NCBI GenBank assembly: GCA_013076295.1
Contig: RQOL01000718.1
Location: 3,348,001-3,412,000 of the forward strand
DNA length: 64,000 bases
Reading direction: 5' to 3'
Source: Sanderia malayensis
Taxonomy: Eukaryota; Cnidaria; Scyphozoa; Semaeostomeae; Pelagiidae
The notes beneath the pieces are model-generated. The model did no database searches. It was given only the letters and a program-made list of their open reading frames with translations, and was not told where the DNA came from. Position numbers and translations under genes: made by a program. Below are positions 24,464 to 39,000 of this stretch, piece by piece; within the stretch, counting starts at the first letter, position 1; every line of letters starts with the position of its first letter.

Positions 24464-27400
24464 GTTCTTCATTTGTTTGACGCCAAGTTTTTATCGTTTA
24501 AAATGCCCGAAATATAGTGGTGCATGCTCTTGTATTGTGTTGGTCGGCTGTCGTCTGATCAAATAATGATGATACGGCTTGGGGGGTGCAGTAAATGCAA
24601 TGACGCTATGGCCTACGGGGGGCAATGCTTAATACTCTCAGAAATATTACTGCATAGGAAATTTTGGCTTATTTGATAACAGGTTTCAATTTCCAACTTC
24701 AAAATCTGTATTCAACGGCCTTGTTGATTGTAATTTATACTTCATAGCCATTCTTTGTTATATTAATGTCTCGAACAAATGAACTTGGACATAGATTGTG
24801 ATAAGATTGTGATTGAGTTGGATTATAGATGAATATTTCTCTGACCATCTTGAATGGAGATGACAACAAAGGACTTGTCGGCAGGGTAAGCCAGGGAATA
24901 GGTCACCAGTTCCATGGGTACCATATGGCATAAGGTACTTTAGCAACACTCAACGGCCCGGTCAAAGCAATGGCAGAGAAGGTAAGCGTATTCTTAATGA
25001 AATATTAATTACTTCCTCCCACCTTTTACGGAACAGACCGTCCGGGACAAACCAGCAGCCGTAGGGACCTGGGGTGCCCTACGACTATATCCCCACCCCC
25101 CAGTTTCATCCTCCCCAGCTATCCCTCCCTGCTAGCCTATTTACTAATCTACCTATGTTTACTTACTTACTTGCTTCTTACTTATATATATATAGTTATT
25201 TTGCTATATTTGATGCTATGCTTCTATCCTAAAACTAATCTTTTATTTATCTAACCTATTTTACTCTTTGAAGATCTTGAATTATCCTATGCCTATATTC
25301 CCAAGACACAGAAAACACAATGACCGGTTTTTAATAATAGATTCAACAAAGGTAGAAAAAGTAAATATGATAATCAATTGTCCATAAGATGAATTTGCAA
25401 ACAATATCTTCCATCTTCGTTGCTTGATTTCTTCGCCAAAATATCTGCAAAATAAGAGAGCAGGAATGAAAAATAATCGAACAACAAGATACAGCTAAAA
25501 TGTTTCAAAGAGCCTTTCTACGTCTAGAGTTTTGATCTGTCTTACATAACTTTGGGACAATGTTGAAAAATTATTTGATATCAAGGGTTAAAGGCTGAAT
25601 AACTGCGAAATTTCATCTGCTTGTTTCACATAAATTGTCTTCAAGTAGTCACCGAGAATTCACAATTCATCAACTCAAATATTTGGTAGAAAAATATAAC
25701 ATTTTAGATAAAATACAGCCCATGAGTAACGACCTTCCTAAATAATCAACGCAAAAATGTCCTATTGCCATTGCCAAGGTTAAGTAAGATTGAAGTAAGA
25801 TATTAATTCGATTACCTTTTATTTTCTTCTGAAATCTTTCTATTCGTCGAGTCCTTCGTCTTCTTCATTTTTGCGCCGCCATGACACCAAAAGCAGCAAA
25901 ATCCGACATGACCTTCCCTCTCCAGCTAAATGCGAAAATGAGTACGAATGAAGTGAAGAATAACTTCTACAGCCAATGCTTAGGCCTTACTACGGGCCTA
26001 CAGCAAACGATTTTAACGAAAGAACAATTCAAATTCGCCTTTTAGATACCCATAAATAGCGAATAAACATAGCAAAATACTTCCAGGTACCAGATAAGAT
26101 TGAAGTAAGATATTAGTTCGATTACCTTTAACTCCCCTCCTTTTGAAATTTTTCAATGTTAGTTGATATCTTCGTCTTCTTCATTTTCCTGGCGCCATGA
26201 CCTTCTTCCCCCAGCACAGCAGCAGTTCAATGCGGCGAAAATAAACAATTATACGCATGCGCTGCGCTCCGTTATCAAAAGCAACAAAATGAGGTCGGTC
26301 ACGTGACTTCCGTACATGAATATTTTAAAAGCAAAGAACAGGGAGTCACAAATGCAAACAAAATAACATGCGCGCAGTGAATGGCATGGCCTGTTAAATT
26401 TCTATTTCACAGTACTAGAAAGCAAAAATAGCACAAAACTAGCTGTAGACAGAATGTAGGTGGGTGCTGCTCGGGTGTATATAACAATAATATTTAATTG
26501 TGCAGTGTTGAAGACAATAAATAAATAGCAGTTGTGTTTAATATCCAATCAAGTAACTTGTCACTGAATCAACGATGCGGCATGATAATATAGATACGCA
26601 TGCGTAATGACAATCATGCCCACAACTAGAATATCTGTGCACACAATTCCAGATAGTAATTTGACGTGTCTATATCTATTGGTGGCGAGTCACCAAGCAG
26701 ATGTCGCTGGATATATATGAACAGACCGGCACTGTTGGCCTCGTCACCCCGGTGTACCAACAGAGTTAGTAGTTGAGTACGATACGTAGATGGTTTTTCG
26801 GCGTTTCTGCCGGTAAATCATTCTCGACGGAAAAACGAAAAGTCCCGGTACGCCGGGGATCTACCTTCTCTTGTAGATCCCCGGCGTACCGGCCCTCATT
26901 TAATTTCAACTCATCTTCAACTCAACTTCAAGTGGAGCTCAGTGGAATCGATCCGCGACTCCATGAGTGGCAAGCACAAGTGCCAACCACTTCGCCACAA
27001 GAGTTGAACTAACAAGATAGTAAACACAAAAGTTTCCATTCTGGATTTGCCCAACAATTGGCCGAGCAATCATCCAGCAAACCATACTTCTGCCACGCAG
27101 CATAAATCACAGAGATGCACATAAAAGCACGCGGATATATTATATACTATGCGAGCTTACCACTCCGTCAAGCTCCTCCCTAGTTCTGTCATCAACATAT
27201 CCTGATATGATGCTCCATCGGCAGTCAAGATCGACGAGAGTACCTCTATACGCAGGCGAAGCAGCCAACAAGGACAACTGCAAAAGAAAACAAAATGTGC
27301 ACTTGTTTTCTTAATCTTACTGGGGACTTTTGAAAGTTGTTGCAAAGCGTCTTTTTGTGACAGTGGACGGTGAATCAAACGACGATTCTTATGCTTACCA

Positions 27401-30400
27401 TGATAGGGGCAAGTACTGCAAGCTGGTCATACAGCGCTGTGGTCTCTTCGATGCAACATGCTTGAGATGTCACCTTGGATCAAATGGGAAAAGATTCAAA
27501 ACAAAACAGATTCAAATTTGATCAGATTGAAATCAGGTTGAAATACGTTTTGATCTAAGACTATGTGAGTCTATTGTGCTACTAGTATTGATGTAGGTAG
27601 AAGTATTATAGTATTCGTATCAAGACATTTGTTACTATGAATAGCGGGGTTGACTCAATTGGCATTATACTTAATATAATGAAAAAGCAAAAGCTAAAAG
27701 CAAATATACTCTACAAACATAGTCTACAGATATACCATACATAACCTACCATACTATATACTATACTATACTAAACTATACAAGACGATACGATACGATA
27801 CTATACTATACTATGCTATAGTAAGGGTTTCACGTCGATATACCGTGCTTTTAGAACGACTATCTTTTGAACCACTTGTCCTAGAAAACGGCATCTCATG
27901 CCAAATCCCATGCAATCAAGGTACACATGATCAGGAAGCGATGCAATTGCCCCCTCTCCGTCATCGTTTGGTAAATCTGTCAGGAAATGGGTCTGGAGTG
28001 CTCTCGTCTTTAAACACTACGACTCAATAAAAAAGAGAATGGTATATAACGTACAAAACAACAGAAAAAACATCTACCTAGGGATATAGTAGAAAGACGC
28101 GACGCGCGTGGGAAAAAAGGAAGAAGGACCTGTGAGAAACCTGGTACATTAATGATCTGCTTTCGACCTCTTCGGTGGCAAATACTTTGACTGAGATTTC
28201 TGTTGAAAACATAAAATGGATGTAGATTAATTCTTCTGGCTTCCTGAAGCAATGTTCAGAACTGTGTGTGGCCAGACCTTTGCTGTGGTCATTGTAAAAC
28301 TGCAGTCTTCTAGAAGACTGCAGTTGCAGTTTTAGTCAAGCGTAAGAGCATCAAATACATCCTACATATATGCAAAGATTAAAAGCTATGCTCCTTTGCA
28401 ACAAAAGACTGCGAGTGAAATAATTTTGTCAATGAGATAAATTTGGGCTTGCCTCAAATAATCACAAGTTTTAGATTCTACGCATGCGTGGTTTATTAAT
28501 TTGGTTTCAAAGTCAAAGTGTGCACGTGTATTAACATCATCTCAAAATCTCAACAACTTATCTCGCAAATAACGAGGGATGGCGTACCTTGGAAAAGCAG
28601 CATAGCAAATCAATGTTTCTCCGGGTCTCGTCAGCAACGAATGAATCTGTTGTATCCTTGTAAAATAAAACAAGGATTAAAACGTTACAACTTGAACTGC
28701 AGAGCAATTGGGCCAGCGCATGATGGATGGAGGGCGCATTTAAGGACAAAAAGCACCAGGCACCACAAACCTTAATTGTTCATTGATAGATACCGCATTT
28801 AATCAATAAGCGCTTATTAACACCGGCTCTTTTTAAGGAGGCTTTTATTTGAAGGGAGTGGTTATTCAAAGGAGCGCTTATTTAATAACATGGTCTGTTG
28901 AGGAGGCGCTTACACGAGGGGCCGTTTAATCGAGGAAATATGGTATATTACAAAATCCTATACACTTGTGCCTTGCTATCCCTTGTTAGATTTTCAAGAA
29001 ATTTAGAGCAATTGGAAGGGGCGTAAAAAGAGATGTCGTGGTGCGTTGAAGTTCAGGTGTGAAGAAATTAAGCTTGTGTGGCGGGCAGATGTAGTATTGC
29101 AAATAGCAGCAAGTTTAGCTGAATAATTTGATTAATTAACTGGGTATTATAGCTTTTACATACCTAAATCTGGAGAAGCTGAAATTTTGCCCTTGCAATG
29201 TAAGCCTAGTCAGGATTTTCTGGACCTGGGATTACTTTCAATATCCCCCCCTGCTAAAACAGTAAAATACATAATGATGGTGCAAGTGATGATACAATAA
29301 TTTTGAGGACCTATTATACTTCCGCACAACTTTTCTCTTCCACTTGCAGGCATTTATTTTGTCAACTTATCCCACGACAAGAAAGCAACTCCTGTGTTCT
29401 GTTCTTGTCGAAATAAAAATGGCCTTTTTTGGGCCTTCTCAATTCTGGCCACGAAAAAAAGTTAATAACCAGCAGATAAGCCAACCAAATATTGTTTTCC
29501 CAATGTTTCTAAAACGTCTCACTGCACTGCAGCAAAAAGATTACCGCCATTGATGAACTGATAATAAAACCAGCATACGGCTAAACGGGGGAGGATTTGA
29601 GGCCACGCGAGGGCTAGAATGACACAAACAAACAAGATTTTTTCTCGACAAGGAATCGATTATATTCAACTGCGCAGCCGCTTCGCAGCAGCAAAAAATA
29701 GAAAATCTATTGCCCAAAGATAGTTGGAGCAGCATTCTTGTTGTTAACGTTAAAATTAAGTAGAACTAACGAGCTAAATCAACTGTGAATATATAGCTGC
29801 TATGTTTTAGAATATATAATTATATCATATTATGTCATAAGAGGCAAATGAACCTTAAATAACAAGTAACTCATCGTCACCTGCAAGCTGCATTCAAATG
29901 AAAAAAGAAAACCACGCCCAAATGTTCCAGAATATATTCATCTGTTTATAAAGAGATAAAAAAGCAATAAAGATAAAACGTTACAACGTAGTGGGGCAGC
30001 ATAGTCCTGTCTATCAGGGCAGGAACGTAATGAAATAAATAAAAAATCGACTGACAAACAAATAAATGGTCACAGAATTGTTCAAAGTAAGAAGCACAAG
30101 ATATGTTTCTTCTCTTGGGATCAAATTGGGGACGCGTGGGCCGTAGAATTTGTGTCCTTCTAAAATAAGTGTCTTTTCATGTACGGTAATAAATTTAAGG
30201 TAATAAATACGTTAAAAATCGCCCGCGGATAGCCGTTTAAAACTTTCTATATTACATGAAGTCGGCACTGAAAAAATCAAATTTTGAAATAGACTGAAAT
30301 ATGACTCACAAGGAGTCAAACTTTACTAAATGTATTATAGAAAGTTTAATAGCTATCCGCGGGCGATTTGGGTCCACTAAAATTTGAGCCATTACTCCTG

Positions 30401-32711
30401 GAGAGCTGGGAATTGTCTCAACGTGATCAGTAGGACCTATTTAGTATAACTCGACCTTTTGTGAGTCATTTTTCAGTCTATTTCAAAATTTGAACCAGTT
30501 GTCCTAGAAAACTGCAAAGTGTTGCAACGTGATGAGCATGATCGAAATAGTATGGTTCGACTATTTGCAATTTAGATTTCATTGCAAACTATCACCAGCG
30601 TTCGGTATGGGTTTCAAGGAGGTTTTCTGAGGGTTTCAAGCACGTCGATATCCGGTGCTTTTAGAACGACTATCTTTTGAACCACTTGTCCTAGAAAACG
30701 GCAAATTGTTGCAACGTGATGGGCATGGTCGAAATAATATGGTTTGACTCTTTGCAATTGAAATTTCATTGTAAGCTGTCCCCAGCTTTGCAAAACATTG
30801 GAAACGACGTTTTCTAAGGGTTGAAGGTAGGTCGATGTGCGGTGCTTCTCGCAGAACTCCAACTTTTGAACAAAATCATTCAGAAAAAGTTACAATTTGA
30901 TGTGTGTGCAAATATTGTATAAAATAAACATGAATTTTAAATTCTTGCAAATTTGAGAGATAATAAATACAGACGTGTACAAGAATCATACATTATGCAT
31001 TTGATGAATGCTTAATGTTTGTATAAGCCCAGAAATTGTGTAAAATTGTGATTCTGTTATCAATTATTAATATTGCAAAAGGTTTCCAGAGAATATTTGA
31101 CAAAACGTTGTGTTCAGTCTGGTCTGGACTAAGGGAGTAATTCAATAAGCAGTGACTGAGCTAAATAATTATGAATTATCGAGAATACTATTATCCCCTT
31201 CGCTTACCAATTCTGCGGCTCCTTTTCTCCAAATTCAACTTTCTTCTAAAAGAGAATATTTTATTTATTCAACTCGTCTAAGCAAAAGTTGAGAAACAAC
31301 CAAGCATATCTGAGTCGACAAAGTTTCAAGACAGCATATTCTAATTTGCAGAATTATCACGCTTGAATTCACAACGTTGGAATTTTTAAGAACCCAGTTT
31401 TTCATCCAATCAAACGACAACAACACTTCTTTTTAAATTTTCTTTGAAAACTGCAGAAAAAACACTCTAACTTTAACTTAAACTTTTTAAATTAGCTCCT
31501 GGGGATTAGTTAATTTCAATTTTTCAATTGGTGATAATAGTCATACCCCAATTAAAATTTCGGCCACATAATTACTGCATTTTTAAAGCGACAGAGAACA
31601 TGATCCAGAATTCCAAGCGCATTATTTTTTGTAAGAAACCTACTCGAAACTTCAATTTTTTAATTTTTTTGGCATTTGATTAATGAGTTTCTTATAAAAC
31701 TTGCATCACAAGTAATGCTTTGAAAATACTTACTTTTTCAACGATTTGACTTCACGAGTAGTGATCTTATCTTCAGCCTGAGAAATATGAAAAATCTGCC
31801 TTGACGTGTATACAATTCAGCAATTTATGCAATAAGTTTGCTGCTCTATTTTCGATACGTCTATTTTAACTGCTTCGCAAACGCGTTTTTCCAATAAAAA
31901 TCAATTTATCGCCTCAAATTCTCCTCTGTATTTGGTTTGTTTTCAATATTCAGTGCACAGGTGTCCCTCAGGTTGACACTGGCGCAAGTGGGTTTTTAAT
32001 TCATATCAAATATCGCGCCAACCAAACAGACTAGCATTCTAAAAAATCATTGTTCTGGAGTTGGGGGTCGTGTTATGAAAAATTAAAGAATTAATGAATA
32101 CGATTTCAGCGACACCTTAAACGTTAGTATTTAAATTCAAATATTTTATAGATAACATCTTTTATGGAAGTAACGTGAATTGCGTGAGTTCATCATCATC
32201 TCGCATCTGCTGTGATGGGAAAGCTCCCGAAAATACACGTTTTACAAGAACAAAAGGTTAGGTTAATGAATCCATGAAAAATGTTATCCATAAATTACAG
32301 GAATTAATGAAATCGAGACAAATCATATTTGTACAGTTTTTGAAATAGCAAAATGTGATAAGACCCTGTTGGTTAGCGAAAGTCGAGCGAAACATAGGGA
32401 CGCAATGGAATGAGTCTAGCTAATAATCGTTTCTCAACTTTCGTTTCTCGTTTTTCGCTATTTTATGCGATTCTCGGTAAGGTCCTTCTGACCACGAGTG
32501 TCCTTTTGTTTTTGCACCACTACACTACACTAACCTGGTTTCTTCTTCACCACCCTCGTGGTCTACACACGCAATGTATCCTGAATTGACATCGTTTTTG
32601 AACGCCTCTTTAACTGAATTACAGAAGGTATTTGCGTTATTCATGGTTTTTAAAATACGTTCTTCTCGGTAGCTTCCATTTTTTTGCAGTTAGTGGCAAG
32701 ATAGGCTATTA
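24464..32711. repeat. 8.45-kb tandem unit, copy 3 (truncated, partly diverged)
   Basis: 8248 bp. From 24464 to about 29692 it matches copy 2, including the extra T. From 29693 onward it differs by scattered substitutions and small deletions (for example near 31467 and 31651). It stops at GGCTATTA (32711), 187 bp short of a full unit, and passes into unrelated DNA. Confidence 0.95.
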
Positions 32712-32737
32712 GGATGGTTTGCTAGCATTGTGTCATA

Positions 32738-32805
32738 TTCAGATTCAAATTCATATTCATATTCATATTCATGCTCATATTCATTTCATATACATACTCA
32801 TATAT
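32738..32805. repeat. hexanucleotide-like (ATTCAT) microsatellite
   Basis: Imperfect ATTCAT repeats immediately right of the truncated third unit and immediately 3' of the LINE fragment on the minus strand. Some non-LTR elements end in such simple repeats. Confidence 0.7.
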
Positions 32806-33056
32806 TTATTTGATATATTTTATTTTGTTATTATTATCAGCCGTTATTGATTTGTATTTATGGTTCAATACAATACCATTTATATTATCCAATTTACAAT
32901 CTTTTATTCTTTTTGAAAAAGTGTCTTTGTTATGACATGATTTTGCTTCTGGTGTTAAATGATTCCATAGTAGTGACCCTCGATAGTGGCCCTCATTAAT
33001 CTGGACTTTTTCTTGGTCTAATTTAATCTCTTCATAGGGTGAATTTATTCTCATAG
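32806..33056 (-). pseudogene. LINE reverse-transcriptase C-terminal fragment
   Basis: The minus-strand frame includes a FxYxGxxxWN-like stretch (GHYRGSLLWNHLTPEAKSC) followed by a TFSKRIKDCKLDN helix. This is the typical C-terminal signature after the RT domain of jockey/CR1-type non-LTR elements. The upstream RT body is absent, so the element is 5'-truncated. An ATTCAT-rich tail lies on its 3' side. It abuts the first visible ELP6 exon on the opposite strand. Confidence 0.55.
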
Positions 33057-36000
33057 AAGATGACAAAGTTGATGGAAGCTTCCTTCTTCACCATTTCATA
33101 TCAGTATTTCTAAAAGGTAAGTTGAGTATTATCAGTAATTCTTATGTATAACTATATAATACAGCAATAAAAATGGAATTACATTTAGAGCTAAAACGTT
33201 TTTCCAGAATGAAGCGACTGTTCAAGGAGATTCAACAACAATGAAAATAATAATAATTATTGTGCAAGTTGATAGCTTTAACAAACCCTGGATAATGCCA
33301 TTAGAAACTATACTTTTTGATTTTAATATATTTGTAGGTGATTGTAATGTTCTGCTTATTGGATTTTCACAAGCACTGGTACATTACAACTCAATTGGAA
33401 AGAAATTGGTATGTTTCGTCATTTCATGCACTATGCATAATTATCAATGGAAATCATTTTAGAGAAAATTATTCAATTTTTGTTTGCATGTAGCTATTAG
33501 AATTTGTCATTTACGAGCACACGTTGAAGAAGAAAGACAATCTGATCATAGAACGGAACAATAACAGAGAATAAGAAAAACTGATAATTAACTAATACAA
33601 CGCGAAAGTCATACAATCTAAAACTATAGTAACAAAACAGCATGTAGCATGTCAGCGAGTATTTAATGTATAGCAGGGATCATAATAATAATAATAATTG
33701 AGTTCTTACCAGTAGCCTTTTTCTCACTTTCCAGCTGCAAGTTTGCACAACTCCAGAAGTTCTGTGAACTTATGGCTGCAATCGAAGCAATTCTGATAAT
33801 CGATCTTCAAATATTTGAGTGCTTATACTCTACCAGGTTGTAATTCTTCTGTGCTTTAATTCATAGGGATTGAATTTAAATTCTGCAAAAGAGAATAACC
33901 AATTTGTGTTTATGGATGGAATGAGTTTTATTTTGAAGAGTTTGGATTCAGAGCATTTGTCACAATCTCATGATTTAAAAAAGTTGGTTTTCACTTAACT
34001 TATTATTTCAGTACAGACAGAAATAGCATCTTTTATGTGTTCCTAATTGGTTAAATATCTAATTCCTAATGATGTCACGCTTACTGGAGAGATGCTGTGA
34101 ATATATAATTTTTTTAAGTTTAGAAGCCTTTGTCAAACTCTCTGTCTTTTTCTATTTTCAAACTTACAAGTTGAACAAGTTGCTTATTTGATATATATAT
34201 ATCCCTATATTCTAGATTATATGGAAATATAGTGTCAACTTTGGAAGAAATGAATAAAATGCCGACATTACTTATTTTGGATGATATTAATGTTCTTTTA
34301 AATGCTGGCATTGATGCAGAAAGTGTTGCAGATTTCATGCACCACTGCAATTGTTTGACTAATTTCATTACAAACGTGAGTATCTTTTCACACAATAATT
34401 CCATGAAAAGCATTTATTTGAAATATCAAGGAATCACTAGCTGAATTACATTTGTGCTATGAAAATTTTGCCAGTTATTTTTTGCGCAATGCTATTATTT
34501 GGCATTAAAATAGTTTCATATAGCTGGACACATGAAGCTTATTTACTGGAAGAGGTATTTGTTTTTTGGCAAATTGTTTTAAATTTTATTTTCCAGCCCT
34601 TAAGTTTTCTGGCCTTGCTTCATTGTGACAGTGACGTAATAGACGATGATGTAATATATTTACGCAATCAGCTGAAGTATTATGCAACCATCCAATTCAA
34701 TGTGAGGGGACTGGAAACTGGATATTCGAAAGATGTTCACGGCGAGGTAACTAACACACGTGACCTTGCTATTCCTCCATAGTCCATGCCATGTAGAGAT
34801 AGGATATTGGATAATCTAGAGTGCTAACGTAGCGGCGGATACCAGGGTTGCCTTTATAGCGCGTGAAGCAAAAATTTCCAACCAGCCAACCTCCAACAAA
34901 ATGGCAGAAAATAATCTGCAGCTAGTACTATCACGTTTTGAAGTCAAAGTACATTGATAATTTCAATTAAAAACCTCAAAGAATCATTCTAATCTAAGTA
35001 AATTTCATTTTTCTGAATAGTTATGGTTGGTTTCACAATATTAATACATTTCAACAATTTATTATCCTTCATTTGTGCAAGTTCATAGGCCTAAAGCATC
35101 TCTCCGAGGGCGGAAAGGATGAGCCTCGTTAGCACTCTATATTACCTTATATCCCACCTCTATGTTTTCAGCAGAATTATGACCTAATATTACCTTCATG
35201 TGGTTGATACATGAAAATTTTCAGCCCGTTTGGCCGAGATGAAAATCCCAGCCCGTTTGATAAAAGCGGGCTGAGATTTCAGCTCGGCAAACCGGGCTGA
35301 AACTTTATCATGTAATCGCAACTTTGTTTTTACAACGCTTTAACCGTACCACCGAGCTGAAATTTCAGCCCGGCTGAAGTTACAAACGGGCTGAAAGCTC
35401 TCATATAATCAGGCCCTTAGAGCCGTGGTCTATATAAGGTACTGCGCATGCACACCCACCTTTACGGCCACTCTAACCCTAGCCCTAACCCTAATCCTCC
35501 ATCTACCCCTAACCCCAAGCCAGCATCCACCGTTCTGAAGGCTACACGTCATAGGGCCTACTGCGCAGTGGTCTATATATGGTACTGCGCATGCACACCC
35601 ACCTTTACGGCCATTCTGACCCTAGCCCTAACCCTAATCCTCCATCTACCCCTAACCCCAAGCCCAGCATCCACCGTTCTGAAGGCCATACGTCATAGAG
35701 CTTCCTGCGCAGTGGTCGATATATGGTACTGCGCATGCACACCCACCTTTACGTCCATTCTTACCCTAGCCCTAACCCTAATCCTCCATATACCTACAAC
35801 CCCAAGCCCAGCATCCACCGTTCTGAAGGCTACACGTCATAGAGCCTCCTGCGCAGTTGTCTTTGTTTGGTACTGCGCATGCACACCCACCTTTACGGCC
35901 ATTCTGACCCTAGCCCTAACCCTAATCCTCCATATACCTCCAACCCGAAGCCCAGCATCCACCGTTCTGAAGGCCATACGTCATAGAGCTTCCTGCGCAG

Positions 36001-39000
36001 TGGTCGATATATGGTACTGCGCATGCACGCCCACCTTTACGGTCATTCTAACCCTAGCCCTAACCCTAATCCTCCATATACCCCTTACCCCAAGCCCAGC
36101 ATCCACCGTTCTGAAGGCCATACGTCATAGAGCTTCCTGCGCAGTGGTCTATATATGGTACTGCGCATGCACACCCACCTTTTCGGCCATTCTGACCCTA
36201 GCCCTAACCCTAATCCTCCATCTACCCCTAACCCCAAGCCCAGCATCCACCGTTCTAAAGGCCATACGTCATAGAGCTTCCTGCGCAGTGGTCGATATAT
36301 GGTACTACGCATGCACACCCACCTTTACGGCCATTCTAACCCTAGCCCTAACCCTAATCCTCCATATACCTCCAACCCGAAGCCCAGCATCCACCGTTCT
36401 GAAGGCCATACGTCATAGAGCTTCCTGCGCAGTGGTCGATATATGGTACTGCGCATGCACGCCCACCTTTACGGTCATTCTAACCCTAGCCCTAACCCTA
36501 ATCCTCCATATACCCCTTACCCCAAGCCCAGCATCCACCGTTCTGAAGGCCATACGTCATAGAGCTTCCTGCGCAGTGGTCTATATATGGTACTGCGCAT
36601 GCACACCCACCTTTTCGGCCATTCTGACCCTAGCCCTAACCCTAATCCTCCATCTACCCCTAACCCCAAGCCCAGCATCCACCGTTCTAAAGGCCATACG
36701 TCATAGAGCTTCCTGCGCAGTGGTCGATATATGGTACTACGCATGCACACCCACCTTTACGGCCATTCTAACCCTAGCCCTAACCCTAATCCTCCATATA
36801 CCCCCAACCCCAAGCCCAGCATCCACCGTTCTGAAGGCTACACGTCATAGAGCCTACTGCGCAGTTGTCTTTGTATGGTACTGCGCATGCACACCCACCT
36901 TTACGGCCATTCTGACCCTAGCCCTAACCCTAATCCTCCATATACCTCCAACCCCAAGCCCAGCATCCACCGTTCTAAAGGCCATACGTCATAGAGCCTC
37001 CTGCGCAGTTGTCTTTGTATGGTACTGCGCATGCACACCCACCTTTATGGCCACTCTAACCCTAGCCCTAACCCTAATCCTCCATCTACCTCTAACCCCA
37101 AGCCCAGCATCCACGGTTCTGAATACTACACGTCATAGAGCCTACTGCGCAGTGTTCTATATATGGTACTGCGCATGCACACCCACCTTTACGGCCACTC
37201 TAACCCTAGCCCTAACCCTAATCCTCCATCTACCCCTAACCCTAAGCCCAGCATCCACCGTTCTGAAGGCCATACGTCATAGAGCCTCCGGCGCAGTTGT
37301 CTTTGTATGGTACTGCGCATGCACACCCACCTTTACGGCCACTCTAACCCTAACCCTAACCCTAATCCTCCATCTACCCCTAACCCCAAGCCCAGCATCC
37401 ACCGTTCTGAAGGCTACACGTCATAGAGCCTACTGCGCAGTTGTCTTTGTATGGTACTGCGCATGCACACCCACCTTTACGGCCATTCTGACCCTAGCCC
37501 TAACCCTAATCCTCCATATACCTCCAACCCCAAGCCCAGCATCCACCGTTCTAAAGGCCATACGTCATAGAGCCTCCTGCGCAGTTGTCTTTGTATGGTA
37601 CTGCGCATGCACACCCACCTTTATGGCCACTCTAACCCTAGCCCTAACCCTAATCCTCCATCTACCTCTAACCCCAAGCCCAGCATCCACAGTTCTGAAT
37701 ACTACACGTCATAGAGCCTACTGCGCAGTGGTCTATATATGGTACTGCGCATGCACACCCACCTTTATGGCCACTCTAACCCTAGCCCTAACCCTAATCC
37801 TCCATCTACCCCTAACCCCAAGCCCAGCATCCACAGTTCTGAATACTACACGTCATAGAGCCTACTGCGCAGGGGTCTATATATGATACTGCGCTTGCAC
37901 ACCCACCTTTACGGCCACTCTAACCCTAGCCCTAACCCTAATCCTCCATCTACCCCTAACCCCAAGCCCAGCATCCACAGTTCTGAATACTACACGTCAT
38001 AGAGCCCACTGCGCAGTGGTCTATATATGGTACTGCGCATGCACACCCACCTTTACGGCCATTCTGACCCTAGCCCTAACCCTAATCCTCCATATACCTC
38101 CAACCCCAAGCCCAGCATCCACCGTTCTGAAGGCCATACGTCATAGAGCCTCCTGCGCAGTTGTCTTTGTTTGGTACTGCGCATGCACACCCACCTTCAC
38201 GGCCATTCTGACCCTAGCCCTAACCCTAATCCTCCATATACCTCCAACCCCAAGCCCAGCATCCACCGTTCTGAAGGCCATACGTCATAGAGCCTCCTGC
38301 GCAGTTGTCTTTGTATGGTACTGCGCGTGCACACCCACCTTTATGGCCACTCTAACCCTAGCCCTAACCCTAATCCTCCATCTACCCCCAACCCCAAGCC
38401 CAGCATCCACCGTTCTAAAGGCCATACGTCATAGAGCTTCCTGCGCAGTGGTCTATATATGGTACTGCGCATGCACACCCACCTTTTCGGCCACTTTACC
38501 CTAGCCCTAACCCTAATCCTCCATATACCCCTTACCCCAAGCCCAGCCTCCACCGTTCTGAAGGCCATACGTCATAGAGCTTCCTGCGCAGTGGTCGATA
38601 TATGGTACTACGCATGCACACCCACCTTCACGGCCATTCTAACCCTAGCCCTAACCTAATCCTCCATCTACCCCTAACCCCAAGCCCAGCATCCACAGTT
38701 CTGAATACTACACGTCATAGAGCCTCCTGCGCAGTTGTCTATATATGGTACTGCGCATGCACACCCACCTTTACGGCCACTCTAACCCTAGCCCTAACCC
38801 TAATCCTCCATCTACCCCTAACCCCAAGCCCAGCATCCACAGTTCTGAATACTACACTTCATAGAGCCTCCTGAGCAGTTGTCTATATATGGTACTGCGC
38901 ATGCACACCCACCTTTACGGCCACTCTAACCCTAGCCCTAACCCTAATCCTCCATCTACCCCTAACCCCAAGCCCAGCATCCACAGTTCTGAATACTACA

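Noticed and set aside
36085..36750. Minus-strand frames through the 144-bp array (LGLGLGVDGGLGLGLG type)
   Set aside because: They mirror the same stop-free repeat and appear or vanish with single-base changes between units.
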